Shown piece by piece: positions 18,005 through 27,070 of a stretch of 64,000 bases of DNA. The notes beneath the pieces are model-generated. The model was given only the letters and a program-made list of their open reading frames with translations, was not told the DNA's origin and did no database searches. Numbering within the stretch: the first letter of the stretch is position 1; every line of letters starts with the position of its first letter. The position numbers were made by a program, and so were the translations under genes. This DNA is from Motiliproteus sp041586735 (lineage in GTDB: Bacteria; Pseudomonadota; Gammaproteobacteria; Pseudomonadales; Balneatricaceae): contig JBFGZQ010000001.1 of assembly GCA_041586735.1 (NCBI GenBank), positions 1 through 64,000 on the forward strand. Direction: 5' to 3'.

Positions 18005-18684
18005 CGCCGATGCGGCCTCGGCCGTTGCAGGGGATCGAGCTGGTGCTGTTCGATCTCGATGGCACCCTGATCGACAGCGTGCCGAGCCTGACGTTGGCGG
18101 TGGATCGGATGCTGCTACAACTGGGTCGCAGCGCTGCGGGTGAAGCCAAGGTGCGCGGCTGGGTGGGTAATGGCGCGGCGCTGCTGGTCAATCGGGCGCT
18201 GAGTGATAGCCGCGAGGTCGCTGCCGATCTGGATGAGGCGCTGCAGCAGCAGGCCTTAGCGCTGTTTATGCTAGCCTATGCCGACTGTGCCCACCTGCAC
18301 ACGCCGTTGTATCCCGGGGTGCGTCGCTGCCTGGAGCAGTTGCGCGAACGTGGCATTCCGCTGGGGCTGGTCACCAATAAGCCGCAACGCTTTTTGGCGG
18401 CGTTGCTGGCGGCGCTGGGTTTAGAGGATTATTTTGAGAAAGTACTGGGTGGCGATTCTTTAGCGCACAAGAAGCCCCACCCGCTGCCACTGCAGCACTG
18501 TATCGCGCATTTTGGCAGCGCGGCGGCGCGCACGCTGATGGTGGGTGATTCGGAGACCGACGTTAAGGCTGCTCGCGCGGCGGGCGTTAAGGTGGCCTGC
18601 GTCAGCTATGGCTACAGCTACCCGTTACCGGTCGCCGCCTGCGAACCCGATTGGTTGGTTGATTGTCTGACCGAGCTGCTGTAG
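18001..18684 (+). CDS. gph: Phosphoglycolate phosphatase
   Basis: HAD-family phosphatase that salvages 2-phosphoglycolate. The nucleophile motif is LFDLDGTLIDSVPSL, motif II is LVTNKP, and motif III/IV is KKPHPLP with GDSETD. At 227 residues it has normal length for bacterial Gph. It is translationally coupled to rpe. Confidence 0.94.
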   Translation: MTPMRPRPLQGIELVLFDLDGTLIDSVPSLTLAVDRMLLQLGRSAAGEAKVRGWVGNGAALLVNRALSDSREVAADLDEALQQQALALFMLAYADCAHLHTPLYPGVRRCLEQLRERGIPLGLVTNKPQRFLAALLAALGLEDYFEKVLGGDSLAHKKPHPLPLQHCIAHFGSAAARTLMVGDSETDVKAARAAGVKVACVSYGYSYPLPVAACEPDWLVDCLTELL

Positions 18685-18901
18685 TTATGATACTGTCTGC
18701 AATATCGTTTTGAACCCTCTTTTCTGGTCATATTTCAGGTGTTTGCATTGAACGTATCGCGTTTTCAAGGCCTATCCATAAACAGCTATTGCGCTCGCCC
18801 TGAGCGATGGCGTCAGTAGCGCTAATACTCATCAATCCTGAGTGCTGTCGCGCTGGTTGCCGGGCACTTACTGAGGTTACCTCTAAGTTGTTGGAATGAT
18901 C

Positions 18902-20383
18902 ATGACTCCCGAACGTTTTTCTGAACTGGCCAGCCAAGGCTACAACCGTATTCCGGTGATGCGCGAAGTGCTGGCCGACCTGGACACCCCGCTCAGTACC
19001 TATCTGAAACTGGCTCATGGCCCCTATAGTTATCTGCTGGAATCGGTCCAGGGCGGCGAAAAGTGGGGCCGCTATTCGATCATCGGCCTGCCCTGTCGGA
19101 CGGTACTGAAGGTGTTCGGCCAAGAAATTACTATCGAGACCGACGGTGAGGTCGTGGAGCAGCTGCGGCAGGCCGATCCGCTGGCATTTGTCGAACAGTA
19201 TCAGAGTCGCTTTAAGGTGCCGGAGCTGAAAGGGCTGCCGCGCTTTAACGGTGGCCTAGTCGGTTATTTTGGCTATGACACCGTGCGTTACATCGAGCCG
19301 CGCCTGAAAAATGTGCCCAAGGATGATCTGGGGACCCCCGATATCCTGTTGATGGTCTCCGATGAGGTGGTGGTGTTTGACAACCTCAGCGGTCGGTTGC
19401 TGCTGATCTGTCATGCCGATCCTGCCGAGGATAATGCCTACGCGCAGGCACTGGCTAAGCTGGATCAGCATGTGGCGAAACTGCGTGATGCGATCCCACC
19501 CACGCCGGCGACCGTATCGCGCCAGCAGGTGTTGGAATCCGACTTCAAACCGGGGTTTGCCGAGGCCGATTTCAAGGCGGCGGTGGAGCGCATCAAAGAC
19601 TATATCCTGGCCGGCGATGTGATGCAGACGGTGATCGCGCAGCGGATGTCGATTCCGTTCGAGGCACGGCCACTGGATCTGTACCGGGCGTTGCGCAGCC
19701 TTAACCCCTCACCCTATATGTACCTGCTCAACCTGGGTGACTTCGATGTGGTGGGTTCCTCGCCAGAGATTTTGGCGCGCCTCGAAGAGGGCGAAGTGAC
19801 GGTGCGGCCGATCGCCGGTACCCGCAAACGCGGTATTACCGAAGAGCAGGATCTGGCGATGGAGCGCGAGTTGCTGGACGACCCCAAGGAGATCGCCGAA
19901 CATCTGATGCTGATCGATCTGGGCCGCAATGACGTGGGCCGGGTGGCAGAGATCGGTTCGGTCGAATTGACCGACAAGATGGTGATCGAGCGCTATTCGC
20001 ATGTGATGCATATCGTCTCCAACGTCACCGGTAAACTAAAACCGGGGCTGAGTGCCATCGACGTGCTGCGCGCCACCTTTCCCGCCGGCACCCTCAGCGG
20101 CGCGCCTAAGATCAGAGCGATGGAGATTATCGATTCTCTCGAACCGACCAAGCGCGGCGTCTACGGCGGCGCAGTCGGCTACCTGTCCTGGAGTGGCAAT
20201 ATGGATACCGCGATCGCCATCCGTACCGCGGTGATCAAGGATAAGCAGCTGCATATCCAGGCCGGTGCCGGGGTGGTGGCCGACTCACTCGCCGATCTGG
20301 AGTGGAAGGAGACCCTCAACAAAGGCCGCGCGGTATTCAAGGCGGTGGCGATGGCCTGTCAGGGGCTGGACCATATCGAGTAA
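18902..20383 (+). CDS. trpE: Anthranilate synthase component I
   Basis: Uses chorismate and ammonia from TrpG to make anthranilate, the first step of tryptophan synthesis. The N-terminal tryptophan-binding region includes LLESVQGG (residues about 45-52), and the catalytic chorismate-binding domain contains PIAGTRKRG, DLGRNDVGRV and FPAGTLSGAPK. Two ATGs lie 6 bp apart; the second gives the family-typical start MTPERF. As in pseudomonads, trpE is not beside trpGDC in this window. The 200-bp leader shows no Trp-codon-rich leader peptide that I could find. Confidence 0.95.
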   Translation: MTPERFSELASQGYNRIPVMREVLADLDTPLSTYLKLAHGPYSYLLESVQGGEKWGRYSIIGLPCRTVLKVFGQEITIETDGEVVEQLRQADPLAFVEQYQSRFKVPELKGLPRFNGGLVGYFGYDTVRYIEPRLKNVPKDDLGTPDILLMVSDEVVVFDNLSGRLLLICHADPAEDNAYAQALAKLDQHVAKLRDAIPPTPATVSRQQVLESDFKPGFAEADFKAAVERIKDYILAGDVMQTVIAQRMSIPFEARPLDLYRALRSLNPSPYMYLLNLGDFDVVGSSPEILARLEEGEVTVRPIAGTRKRGITEEQDLAMERELLDDPKEIAEHLMLIDLGRNDVGRVAEIGSVELTDKMVIERYSHVMHIVSNVTGKLKPGLSAIDVLRATFPAGTLSGAPKIRAMEIIDSLEPTKRGVYGGAVGYLSWSGNMDTAIAIRTAVIKDKQLHIQAGAGVVADSLADLEWKETLNKGRAVFKAVAMACQGLDHIE

Positions 20384-20487
20384 CTCCACAATAGCCGTAC
20401 AGTAATTTGCTCAACCTAGGCGTACAATCCGACGGGTTGTGTGGACTCCGGTCTGGATCTACTTAGGCAGTGCCTTTGAGGCGTGTA

Positions 20488-20814
20488 ATGAACATTTCAG
20501 CAACCCCTGATGTGGCTTTCCAGCAAAAAGGTCTGCTATTAACGACCGTTTTGCTGCTGTCTCTGTTGCTTAGTGTCTGTGTTCAACACTCGAGCGCGCA
20601 ATGCGTTAACGTCAAAATCGTTACGCTTGATGCCGAATCACTGATTGTCAGCCTCGAGGAGCAGACCGACTCCCAGGATCCGCTAGTCCTGCCGCCCTAT
20701 TATGGGTTATATCCCGCAAAGCGTTCGTTTCACTCCTTAACAGGTCGCGCTCAGCATACGCCGTCGATGGCTGGCCTGCGGCTGATCCGAGGTCCTCCCC
20801 AGCAATTCGGTTAA
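20488..20814 (+). CDS. Small membrane or exported protein of unknown function
   Basis: A 108-residue open frame with an ATG 6-7 bases after GAGG. Residues about 12-32 form a strongly hydrophobic stretch (LLLTTVLLLSLLLSVCV) after a short N-terminus with one Lys, so it may be a signal peptide or anchor. The rest is polar and not recognised. It lies between trpE and nhaD on the same strand, 64 bp before nhaD. Ribosome site, hydrophobic segment and position argue for a real gene, but codon evidence is weak. Confidence 0.45.
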   Translation: MNISATPDVAFQQKGLLLTTVLLLSLLLSVCVQHSSAQCVNVKIVTLDAESLIVSLEEQTDSQDPLVLPPYYGLYPAKRSFHSLTGRAQHTPSMAGLRLIRGPPQQFG

Positions 20815-20878
20815 TGGCTACTGGCCTGATAGGCATTCCTGCAGGCCTATTACATCGATTTTTTAAAGGGGACTTTTT

Positions 20879-22234
20879 GTGGCATTTGCACTCATAGCAA
20901 TAAGCTTGGTGTTCGTCGTCGGCTATATCGCCATCGTTACCGAGCATAATATTCACGTAGATAAAACCGCCTCCGCGCTGATGACCGGCGTGCTCTGCTG
21001 GACCGTCTACGTTCTGGCGTCCGGGTCCATCGTCGACCTCGCTACCCTGCCGAGCTGGTTTACCGAACAGCAGGTTGGCAAAACGGCGGCCGAGGTGGCC
21101 ATTGCCTGGGTTGGCCATCATCAGTTACTGGAATTTCTAGGTGAAATCTCCAGTATTCTGTTCTTCCTGCTCGGGGCGATGACCATCGTTGAGCTGGTCG
21201 ATGCCTACGGCGGTTTCTCGATCATTACCGATCGGATCAACTCCACCAATACCGTCAAACTGCTGTGGACGATCGGTTTGATCGCCTTCTTTATGTCGGC
21301 GGCACTGGATAACCTGACCACCACCATCGTGATGATCTCGCTGATTCGCAAGTTGATTGCCGAGCAGAAAGATCGGCTGTTTTTCGCGGGTATTATCGTG
21401 ATTGCCGCCAACGCCGGTGGCGCCTGGTCGCCGATCGGTGACGTCACCACCACCATGCTCTGGATCGGTGGCCAGATCACCACCACCAGCATCATGCACA
21501 GCCTGATTGTCCCGAGCCTGATCTGCATCCTGGTGCCGTTGAGCTTTCTGTCCTTCACCCTGCGTGGCCAGCATGTTACGACCCCAACAGCGGTGGAAAC
21601 TAAAAACAGCTTCGTGGTCAGCCTCGCCCAGCGTAATCTGATCTTCGGGGTGGGCATGGCCGGCTTGCTATTCGTGCCGATCTTCAAGACGTTGACCCAT
21701 CTGCCGCCGTTTATGGGGATGTTGCTGAGTCTGTCGGTGCTCTGGGTGGTCAGTGAGCTGATGCACAAACATCAGCGTGATGAGGTGATCGATGCTGGTC
21801 TGCATATTGTCACCATCCTCAAGAAAATCGACTCGGCCAGCGTGCTGTTCTTCCTCGGTATCCTGTTGGCGGTTGCCGCACTCCAGGCCACCGGGTTGCT
21901 GGCCTCACTAGCGGCGGGTCTGGATTCGACTGTGGGCAATATCGATCTGATCATCTTCCTGATTGGTCTGTTATCCGCCGTGGTCGATAACGTGCCGTTG
22001 GTGGCTGCCGCGATGGGGATGTATGACATGGCCGTCTATCCGACCGACCATTCGATGTGGGAGTTCCTGGCCTACGCTGCCGGTACCGGTGGTAGTTGTC
22101 TGATCATCGGTTCGGCTGCGGGTGTCGCGGCGATGGGCATGGAACGGATCAACTTCTTCTGGTACATGAAGGTGATGACGCCGCTGGCACTGATGGGCTA
22201 TGTGGCAGGCGCCGCCTTCTATCAGTTCGCCTAA
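20879..22234 (+). CDS. nhaD: NhaD-type Na+/H+ antiporter
   Basis: A 451-residue polytopic membrane protein of the NhaD/ion-transporter superfamily that exports Na+ (or Li+) in exchange for H+. The N-terminus is hydrophobic from the first residue. Conserved elements include SAALDNLTTTIVM, NAGGAWSPIGDVTTTMLW and, near the C-terminus, DNVPLVAAAMGMY and GTGGSCLIIGSAAG. The start is GTG with AAAGGGG 6-7 bases upstream. NhaD is typical of marine, haloalkaliphilic and Vibrio-type bacteria. It ends convergent with a Gate-domain gene. Confidence 0.93.
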   Translation: MAFALIAISLVFVVGYIAIVTEHNIHVDKTASALMTGVLCWTVYVLASGSIVDLATLPSWFTEQQVGKTAAEVAIAWVGHHQLLEFLGEISSILFFLLGAMTIVELVDAYGGFSIITDRINSTNTVKLLWTIGLIAFFMSAALDNLTTTIVMISLIRKLIAEQKDRLFFAGIIVIAANAGGAWSPIGDVTTTMLWIGGQITTTSIMHSLIVPSLICILVPLSFLSFTLRGQHVTTPTAVETKNSFVVSLAQRNLIFGVGMAGLLFVPIFKTLTHLPPFMGMLLSLSVLWVVSELMHKHQRDEVIDAGLHIVTILKKIDSASVLFFLGILLAVAALQATGLLASLAAGLDSTVGNIDLIIFLIGLLSAVVDNVPLVAAAMGMYDMAVYPTDHSMWEFLAYAAGTGGSCLIIGSAAGVAAMGMERINFFWYMKVMTPLALMGYVAGAAFYQFA

Positions 22235-22310
22235 ATCGGCACCGCGTCTCGGCCCTCGATAGGGCAGGGGCGCGGCAGGATCTTATCCGCGGTCTTACAG
22301 CGCCGCTGTG

Positions 22311-23246
22311 TTAAAAAATCACTCCATGAATAATGGCTCGCAAGGCGATAGCCACCAGGGCTGCACAGAGGGCGGGCTTCAGGACGGAGGCTACCCGTCG
22401 CCCAGCCGACACCAGTACGGCGATGCCGGCCAGATCGAAGGGATGAATGAGAAATCCTGCCAGCCGATTAAGGCTGTCCACATCGATGAGGCCCTGCTCC
22501 ATATACTCGAGCGTAACCCCCATCATGGCACTACCGCCGGCAATGTATTTGGTAATGATGGGTAGTAATACCGAACTGGGCATTCCCAACAACGCAAAAA
22601 AAGGCGCAAGCAGCTGCTCGAGCGCCTCTATAAACCCTGTCGAACGCAGTGAAAAGACGATAACCAATGCCAGTACCAACATGGGCAGCGCGCCTATGGA
22701 GATATCGAAGGCATCTTTACCGGCGCGGTTGATAATGGCCAACAGCCCGGTTGGACTCTCATTGCTCGGCCCTTCCCTGTCCGCCAGAGGGGATTCATCC
22801 GGGGCTAGTGTGCGTCCAAACAGATGGTAACAAAGAGCTGCAGCGATCACGCCACAGACCAGCGAAATCAGCAAGCTTGCGCCGACGTTAAGCCCCACCG
22901 CAGCCATCGGAAATACCACATTCGCCTGCGCCAGCGTCAGAACCATCGCCAGCGTCGCGGCTATATGGCGCTTTGACATCCCGCCGCGATCCATCATCGC
23001 CAGTGTCGCCACCGGTGCGGCAAAGCTGACCAGCAGAATTTGAATCATGGCAAATATTCCCAGCCCCGGGATGCCAAAGGGTTTGAGTAGCGGCGCGGCG
23101 ATTCTGACGATGACCCCAAGCACCCCCTTGGCCTCTAGCAGACGCATGATCGTCAGCATCACTATCATGATCGGCAGTAAAATAAACAGCGCCAATTCAA
23201 TACCGGAGCGCCCAGCCGCCAATATGATCCCAGCAATTTCTTCCAT
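22311..23246 (-). CDS. Nucleoside recognition (Gate) domain membrane protein
   Basis: A 311-residue inner-membrane protein with several helices in two Gate-like halves, the first around residues 15-160 and the second around 175-305. The family includes spore maturation proteins SpmA/B and YjiG/YjiH and the gating domain of nucleoside transporters. The transported substrate is unknown. Neighbours are all ion-transport genes (nhaD, a cation channel), which hints at an ion or small-solute role, but this is inference. Confidence 0.75.
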   Translation of the reverse strand: MEEIAGIILAAGRSGIELALFILLPIMIVMLTIMRLLEAKGVLGVIVRIAAPLLKPFGIPGLGIFAMIQILLVSFAAPVATLAMMDRGGMSKRHIAATLAMVLTLAQANVVFPMAAVGLNVGASLLISLVCGVIAAALCYHLFGRTLAPDESPLADREGPSNESPTGLLAIINRAGKDAFDISIGALPMLVLALVIVFSLRSTGFIEALEQLLAPFFALLGMPSSVLLPIITKYIAGGSAMMGVTLEYMEQGLIDVDSLNRLAGFLIHPFDLAGIAVLVSAGRRVASVLKPALCAALVAIALRAIIHGVIF

Positions 23247-23441
23247 ACTATTTCAACCGGTGGTTAGCAAGATGTAATCGCGCAGTCTAACAACGGCACT
23301 GCGGTTGAGTGCGAAAAATTTGGAGCTGTCGCGAACGCTAAATTCTCGGCGACCCGCTCGCTAGCGATGCCTAGGGGCGCGTTGTGGTCTAAACCTGGCG
23401 CCCGGGAAGAAAGGCCTAGCAGCCAGGCCGGGCTATGTTGT

Positions 23442-24296
23442 TCACTCTCTGGCTTGGACCTGGGGCTCTCGACACGTTGGCGTTGGCGCCGATGCTGGCG
23501 TGCGGCTCTGCAGCAGGGCTTCCAGCGCTTCAAGCTTGTGATAGATATCCTCGATGGTCGGTTCGTGAGCCTCCAGGGCTTTCTGTTTAAGCGCCTTGTT
23601 GTGTTCATCGTTCATGACGTTGACGACGATGCCGATCACCATATTGAGAAACGCGAAGGCGGTAAAAAAGATAAAGCTGAGGTAATAGGTCCAGCTGAGT
23701 GGATACACCGTCATGGTCTCATACATGACATCGGTCCAATCCTCGAAGGTCATGACCCGAAACAGGGTCAGCAGCGAGATAGTGACATCACCCCAGAGCT
23801 CGGGATTGATCTCTTCAAACAGGGTGCTGCCCATCGCGGCATAGATGTAGAAGATGATAAACATCAGCAGCAGTACATAACCGAGCTGGGGCAGCGCCTT
23901 GATCAGCGAGTTCAGTAGCATCCGCAACTCGGGAATGATCGATATCATCCGCAACACTCTGAATACCCGCACCAGCCGGGCCACTAGCGCCATGTCGGTA
24001 TTGTCGATAGGGATCAGGCTGATGGTCACGATCAGGGTGTCGAAGATGTTCCATGGGTTTTTAAAGAAGTCGCGCTTGTGCTCCTCGCCAAGGAAACGGA
24101 TGCTGATCTCGATCAGAAAGATCAGGGTGATCAAATGGTCGAGCCAGATAGCGATGATCTGCGCCATGGGGTGCAGGTCGTAGGTCTTTACCCCGACCAG
24201 CAGCGCCGAGCCGATGATCACCATTACCACAAATAACTCAAAAGCTTTATTGCTTCTGAGGGTCATAAAGCGTTGCTGAAGTGGAGCCGTGTTCAT
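23442..24296 (-). CDS. Voltage-gated-type cation channel (single 6-TM subunit)
   Basis: A 284-residue ion_trans protein related to bacterial sodium channels such as NaChBac. An S4 helix at about residues 115-135 has four arginines at every third position (ARLVRVFRVLR). The pore loop follows S5 and reads TFEDWTD, where NaChBac has TLESWAS. After S6 comes a C-terminal coiled-coil-like tail with heptads around HKLEALEALLQS. The chosen ATG avoids 29 unconserved N-terminal residues of the longer frame. The two extra acidic residues in the filter make Ca2+ or mixed selectivity possible. Confidence 0.85.
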   Translation of the reverse strand: MNTAPLQQRFMTLRSNKAFELFVVMVIIGSALLVGVKTYDLHPMAQIIAIWLDHLITLIFLIEISIRFLGEEHKRDFFKNPWNIFDTLIVTISLIPIDNTDMALVARLVRVFRVLRMISIIPELRMLLNSLIKALPQLGYVLLLMFIIFYIYAAMGSTLFEEINPELWGDVTISLLTLFRVMTFEDWTDVMYETMTVYPLSWTYYLSFIFFTAFAFLNMVIGIVVNVMNDEHNKALKQKALEAHEPTIEDIYHKLEALEALLQSRTPASAPTPTCREPQVQARE

Positions 24297-24545
24297 CGTC
24301 TGACCGCATTCGCTGCTGGGAGGAGTCGCAGATAATAGGGGCGTCGCGGCGCTTTTCCAAGCACCTTGAGCCCATCTAGGCAATTGCTTGGCGGATTAGG
24401 CGTGGTTGATAGATGAGTTGTGATAGATAAGATGTAATGGCTTAAGTATTGCGACCAGCGTCTTGCTACTTATCTGTTAGTCGGGGCTGGCATCATTGAT
24501 CTAGATCGGGTAAAAGCGTCCCTGGAATCGTGTAAAGGAAAGCCC

Positions 24546-25262
24546 ATGCAGTTGATCTTTGTGTTGTTTGAACCCCAGGTACCGGAAAACGTCGGTGCCG
24601 CCGCGCGCGCGCTTAAAACCATGGGCTTCGAGCAGTTGCGGATCGTCAATAGTCAGGCGCATCTGCAACCCGCGGCGGGGTGGGTCGCGCACGGCTCTGA
24701 AGATGTGCTGGGTGGTGTCCAGATGTTTGCTGATCTGGGCTCCGCGCTGGCCGATTGTGATCTAGTCGTCGGCACGACCGCCAAGCAGCGGGCCGGTTAT
24801 CGCGATGTCTACGAGCCCCAGCAGTTGCGCCAGATCCTCGAGCAGCAAGCCGAGGATCTGACCCGGGTCGCGCTGTTGTTTGGCCGGGAAGATCGGGGGC
24901 TGTCGAACCAGGAGCTCGAACAGTGCCAGTTGTTGAGCGCGATTCCGCTGGCCAACCCCTATCCCTCGCTCAATCTGGGTCAGGCGGTGATGTTGTTTGC
25001 CTATGCGCTCACGGAGGTGCAGGCAGGTCTTCGTCATCTCAAACCCAGTCAGGATCAGCAGGGGCAGCTGCAGGTGTTGCGCCAGCGCAGTGCGGCGTTA
25101 ACGGATAGTCTGGGCTATGACCCGCAATCCAAGTTGCAACGCTGGATGCAGGAGCGTTTAGGGCAGCTGAACAGCGAAGATATTCGCTTTATGCACAGTG
25201 TCTGTGCGGCGCTGGAGAAGCGTTTGCATATCGCTGACCCGGGATCAGAGAAACAGCCTTAG
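24546..25262 (+). CDS. trmJ: tRNA (cytidine/uridine-2'-O-)-methyltransferase TrmJ
   Basis: SPOUT-class enzyme methylating the ribose at position 32 of several tRNAs. The knotted SAM-binding fold shows FVLFEPQVPENVGAAARA at the N-terminus, LFGREDRGLSNQEL and the final IPLANPYPSLNLGQAV. At 238 residues it includes the C-terminal extension of TrmJ. AAAGGAAAG lies before the ATG. It ends with a 4-bp overlap against the convergent GGDEF-EAL gene. Confidence 0.94.
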   Translation: MQLIFVLFEPQVPENVGAAARALKTMGFEQLRIVNSQAHLQPAAGWVAHGSEDVLGGVQMFADLGSALADCDLVVGTTAKQRAGYRDVYEPQQLRQILEQQAEDLTRVALLFGREDRGLSNQELEQCQLLSAIPLANPYPSLNLGQAVMLFAYALTEVQAGLRHLKPSQDQQGQLQVLRQRSAALTDSLGYDPQSKLQRWMQERLGQLNSEDIRFMHSVCAALEKRLHIADPGSEKQP

Positions 25263-26881
25263 GGACCTGGTTGCTGCGCGCTGTACTGGGTATCGTACTG
25301 CTCGAACGCCTGCGCCGCTAGGGCGGGTGAATACAGATGGCCCTGAATCGTACTCAAGCCCTGTTGGCGTAAAAAATCGAGCTGTGCTGAGGTCTCGATC
25401 CCCTTGGCTACCGTGTCTATGCCTAGCCCTTGAGCCATCGTCAGCGCCGCTTTGATCAATGCCTGATCCTGAGGCTGGTCGAGCAGGGCATGGATAACGC
25501 TGCGATTAATCTTGAGGCTGTCGAAAGGGAAGTTTTTTAGCTGGGTCAGCGAAGAGATGCCGCTACCAAAGTCATCCAGAGCGATACGGATACCGAGCTT
25601 GCGTAATTTTTGTAAGGCTTTGAGGCTGTCGTCCTGATTTCTGAGCAGTACGCTTTCGGTGATCTCAAGCTCCAGTAACTCACCCGGTAACTGCAGCTGT
25701 TCCAGGGTCTGGGTGATCGTGCGGCTGAGATCGGGGCTGCCGAAGTGACTCGGTGAAATATTAATCGATAATTTGAGGTGGGTCCGTCCGGCGTCGTGCC
25801 AGTTTTTAAGTTGGCTGAGTGCGGTGCGGATCACCCACTCGCCGATAGCCAGAATCAGCCCTGTCGCCTCGGCCAGCGGTACAAATTGCGCAGGCGGGAT
25901 GCTGCCTAACTCGGGATTGTTCCAGCGTAGCAGTGCCTCCACGGCGGTAATCTTGCCGCTTTTTAGCTCAATAATCGGCTGGTAGTGCAGGGTTAATTCA
26001 TTGTTGGCTAATGCCGATCGCAGTTTTTTCTCGATCGCCATGCGTTTGACTGAGGACCTGTTGATGGCAGTCGAATGAAACGCATAGCGGTTACCGCCGG
26101 CATCCTTGGCCGCGAACATGGCTGCATCGGCGTGGCGCAGCAGTTCATAGGGGTCCTGGCCATCACTGGGAAAGATCGCCATGCCGATGCTGGCGGTAAT
26201 AAGCACTTTGTTGTCGTCGAGGTTGCAGGGTGCCGCCAGTTTCGAGAGTACTTTTTCGGCGACTCGGCTGGCGTCATCGGCGGATTCAAGATCGTTGAGG
26301 ATGACCATAAATTCATCACCACCGAAGCGGGCGGCGGTATCGGTTTGGCGGATCGCTTGCTGGATTCTGGATGCTGCCACAGAGATCAGCTGATCACCGC
26401 TTTCTTGGCCGTAGTGGTCGTTGATCTGTTTGAAGTTATCCAGATCGATAAACATAACAACTACGGTTTGATCGTGTCGTATAGCGGAGTTGATCGCCTG
26501 GCTCATGCGATCGATCGCCAAAAAGCGATTGGGTAGTTCGGTCAGAGCGTCGTAATTGGCCTGGTGCTTGATCTCGCGCTCTTGCGCCTTGGGTAACGAG
26601 ATATCTTCCTGGGTCGACATATGACTGAGCGGCTGTGACAGGCGGGTGAGTGGTTGGCTGTTGGTGGCAGACCTAGTGTGTTCCGCATGACTCTTGCGCA
26701 GTTCGCGGCTCAATAAAATAAGGATCAATAGGCTGGAAAAAAATATCCATATCCAGTCCATATAGGGCTGGATATGGATGCTGTTATCGGTAAACAGCCT
26801 CTCGACTGCCTGGTCAGCCAGGCTGATCCAGAGCGTGGCAAATACCGCGTAGATAGTGGTGATTCTGACAGGAAAGGTCAT
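25259..26881 (-). CDS. Membrane GGDEF-EAL protein (c-di-GMP turnover)
   Basis: Two N-terminal helices (residues about 5-25 and 40-60) of a type often found in front of PAS, GGDEF and kinase modules are followed by a GGDEF domain and an EAL domain. GGDEF is intact, with the inhibitory I-site RQTD upstream, so cyclase activity is plausible. EAL keeps EALLRW, ELEITES and ALDDFGSG, but LKIN replaces the usual LKID and AKGIET replaces AEGIET, so phosphodiesterase activity is doubtful. The start used omits 32 unconserved residues; an in-frame ATG at 26977 is the alternative, and neither has a strong ribosome site. Confidence 0.88.
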   Translation of the reverse strand: MTFPVRITTIYAVFATLWISLADQAVERLFTDNSIHIQPYMDWIWIFFSSLLILILLSRELRKSHAEHTRSATNSQPLTRLSQPLSHMSTQEDISLPKAQEREIKHQANYDALTELPNRFLAIDRMSQAINSAIRHDQTVVVMFIDLDNFKQINDHYGQESGDQLISVAASRIQQAIRQTDTAARFGGDEFMVILNDLESADDASRVAEKVLSKLAAPCNLDDNKVLITASIGMAIFPSDGQDPYELLRHADAAMFAAKDAGGNRYAFHSTAINRSSVKRMAIEKKLRSALANNELTLHYQPIIELKSGKITAVEALLRWNNPELGSIPPAQFVPLAEATGLILAIGEWVIRTALSQLKNWHDAGRTHLKLSINISPSHFGSPDLSRTITQTLEQLQLPGELLELEITESVLLRNQDDSLKALQKLRKLGIRIALDDFGSGISSLTQLKNFPFDSLKINRSVIHALLDQPQDQALIKAALTMAQGLGIDTVAKGIETSAQLDFLRQQGLSTIQGHLYSPALAAQAFEQYDTQYSAQQPGP

Positions 26882-27025
26882 GGCGGTGGGTCTCAAATTA
26901 ACACGCGGCTTGCCAAGGGTGAGAGCGGCTGAGTGTATCTGAACCCTTTGGCTAAAGAGTTGATGCAGATCAGCCATTGGCTAATGTACGAGTCCCGTGG
27001 ACAGGTTACTCAGTCATCGCCAGCG

Positions 27026-27059
27026 GCTGTGCAGGCTTAGGGACAGCGGCCTGCACAGC
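27026..27059 (-). terminator. Strong hairpin downstream of cysK
   Basis: A perfect 11-bp inverted repeat (GCTGTGCAGGC and its complement) with a 12-nt loop lies about 12 bp after the cysK stop, before the GGDEF-EAL gene on the same strand. It is a likely transcription end or mRNA 3' stabiliser for cysK. No T-run follows, so intrinsic termination is uncertain. Confidence 0.5.
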
Positions 27060-27070
27060 GCTAAGCTGGA

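Noticed and set aside
18685..18895. Possible trp attenuator before trpE
   Set aside because: No short frame with Trp codons and no alternative terminator stem were found.
22235..22310. Intrinsic terminator between nhaD and the Gate-domain gene
   Set aside because: A 5-bp stem (ACAGC/GCTGT) is present, but the T-run on the minus strand precedes the stem inside the gene, so the order is wrong for a terminator.
24496..24509. FNR/Anr-like box (TTGATCTAGATCGG) upstream of trmJ
   Set aside because: The right half differs from ATCAA in two bases and trmJ is not an expected target, so the match is probably chance.
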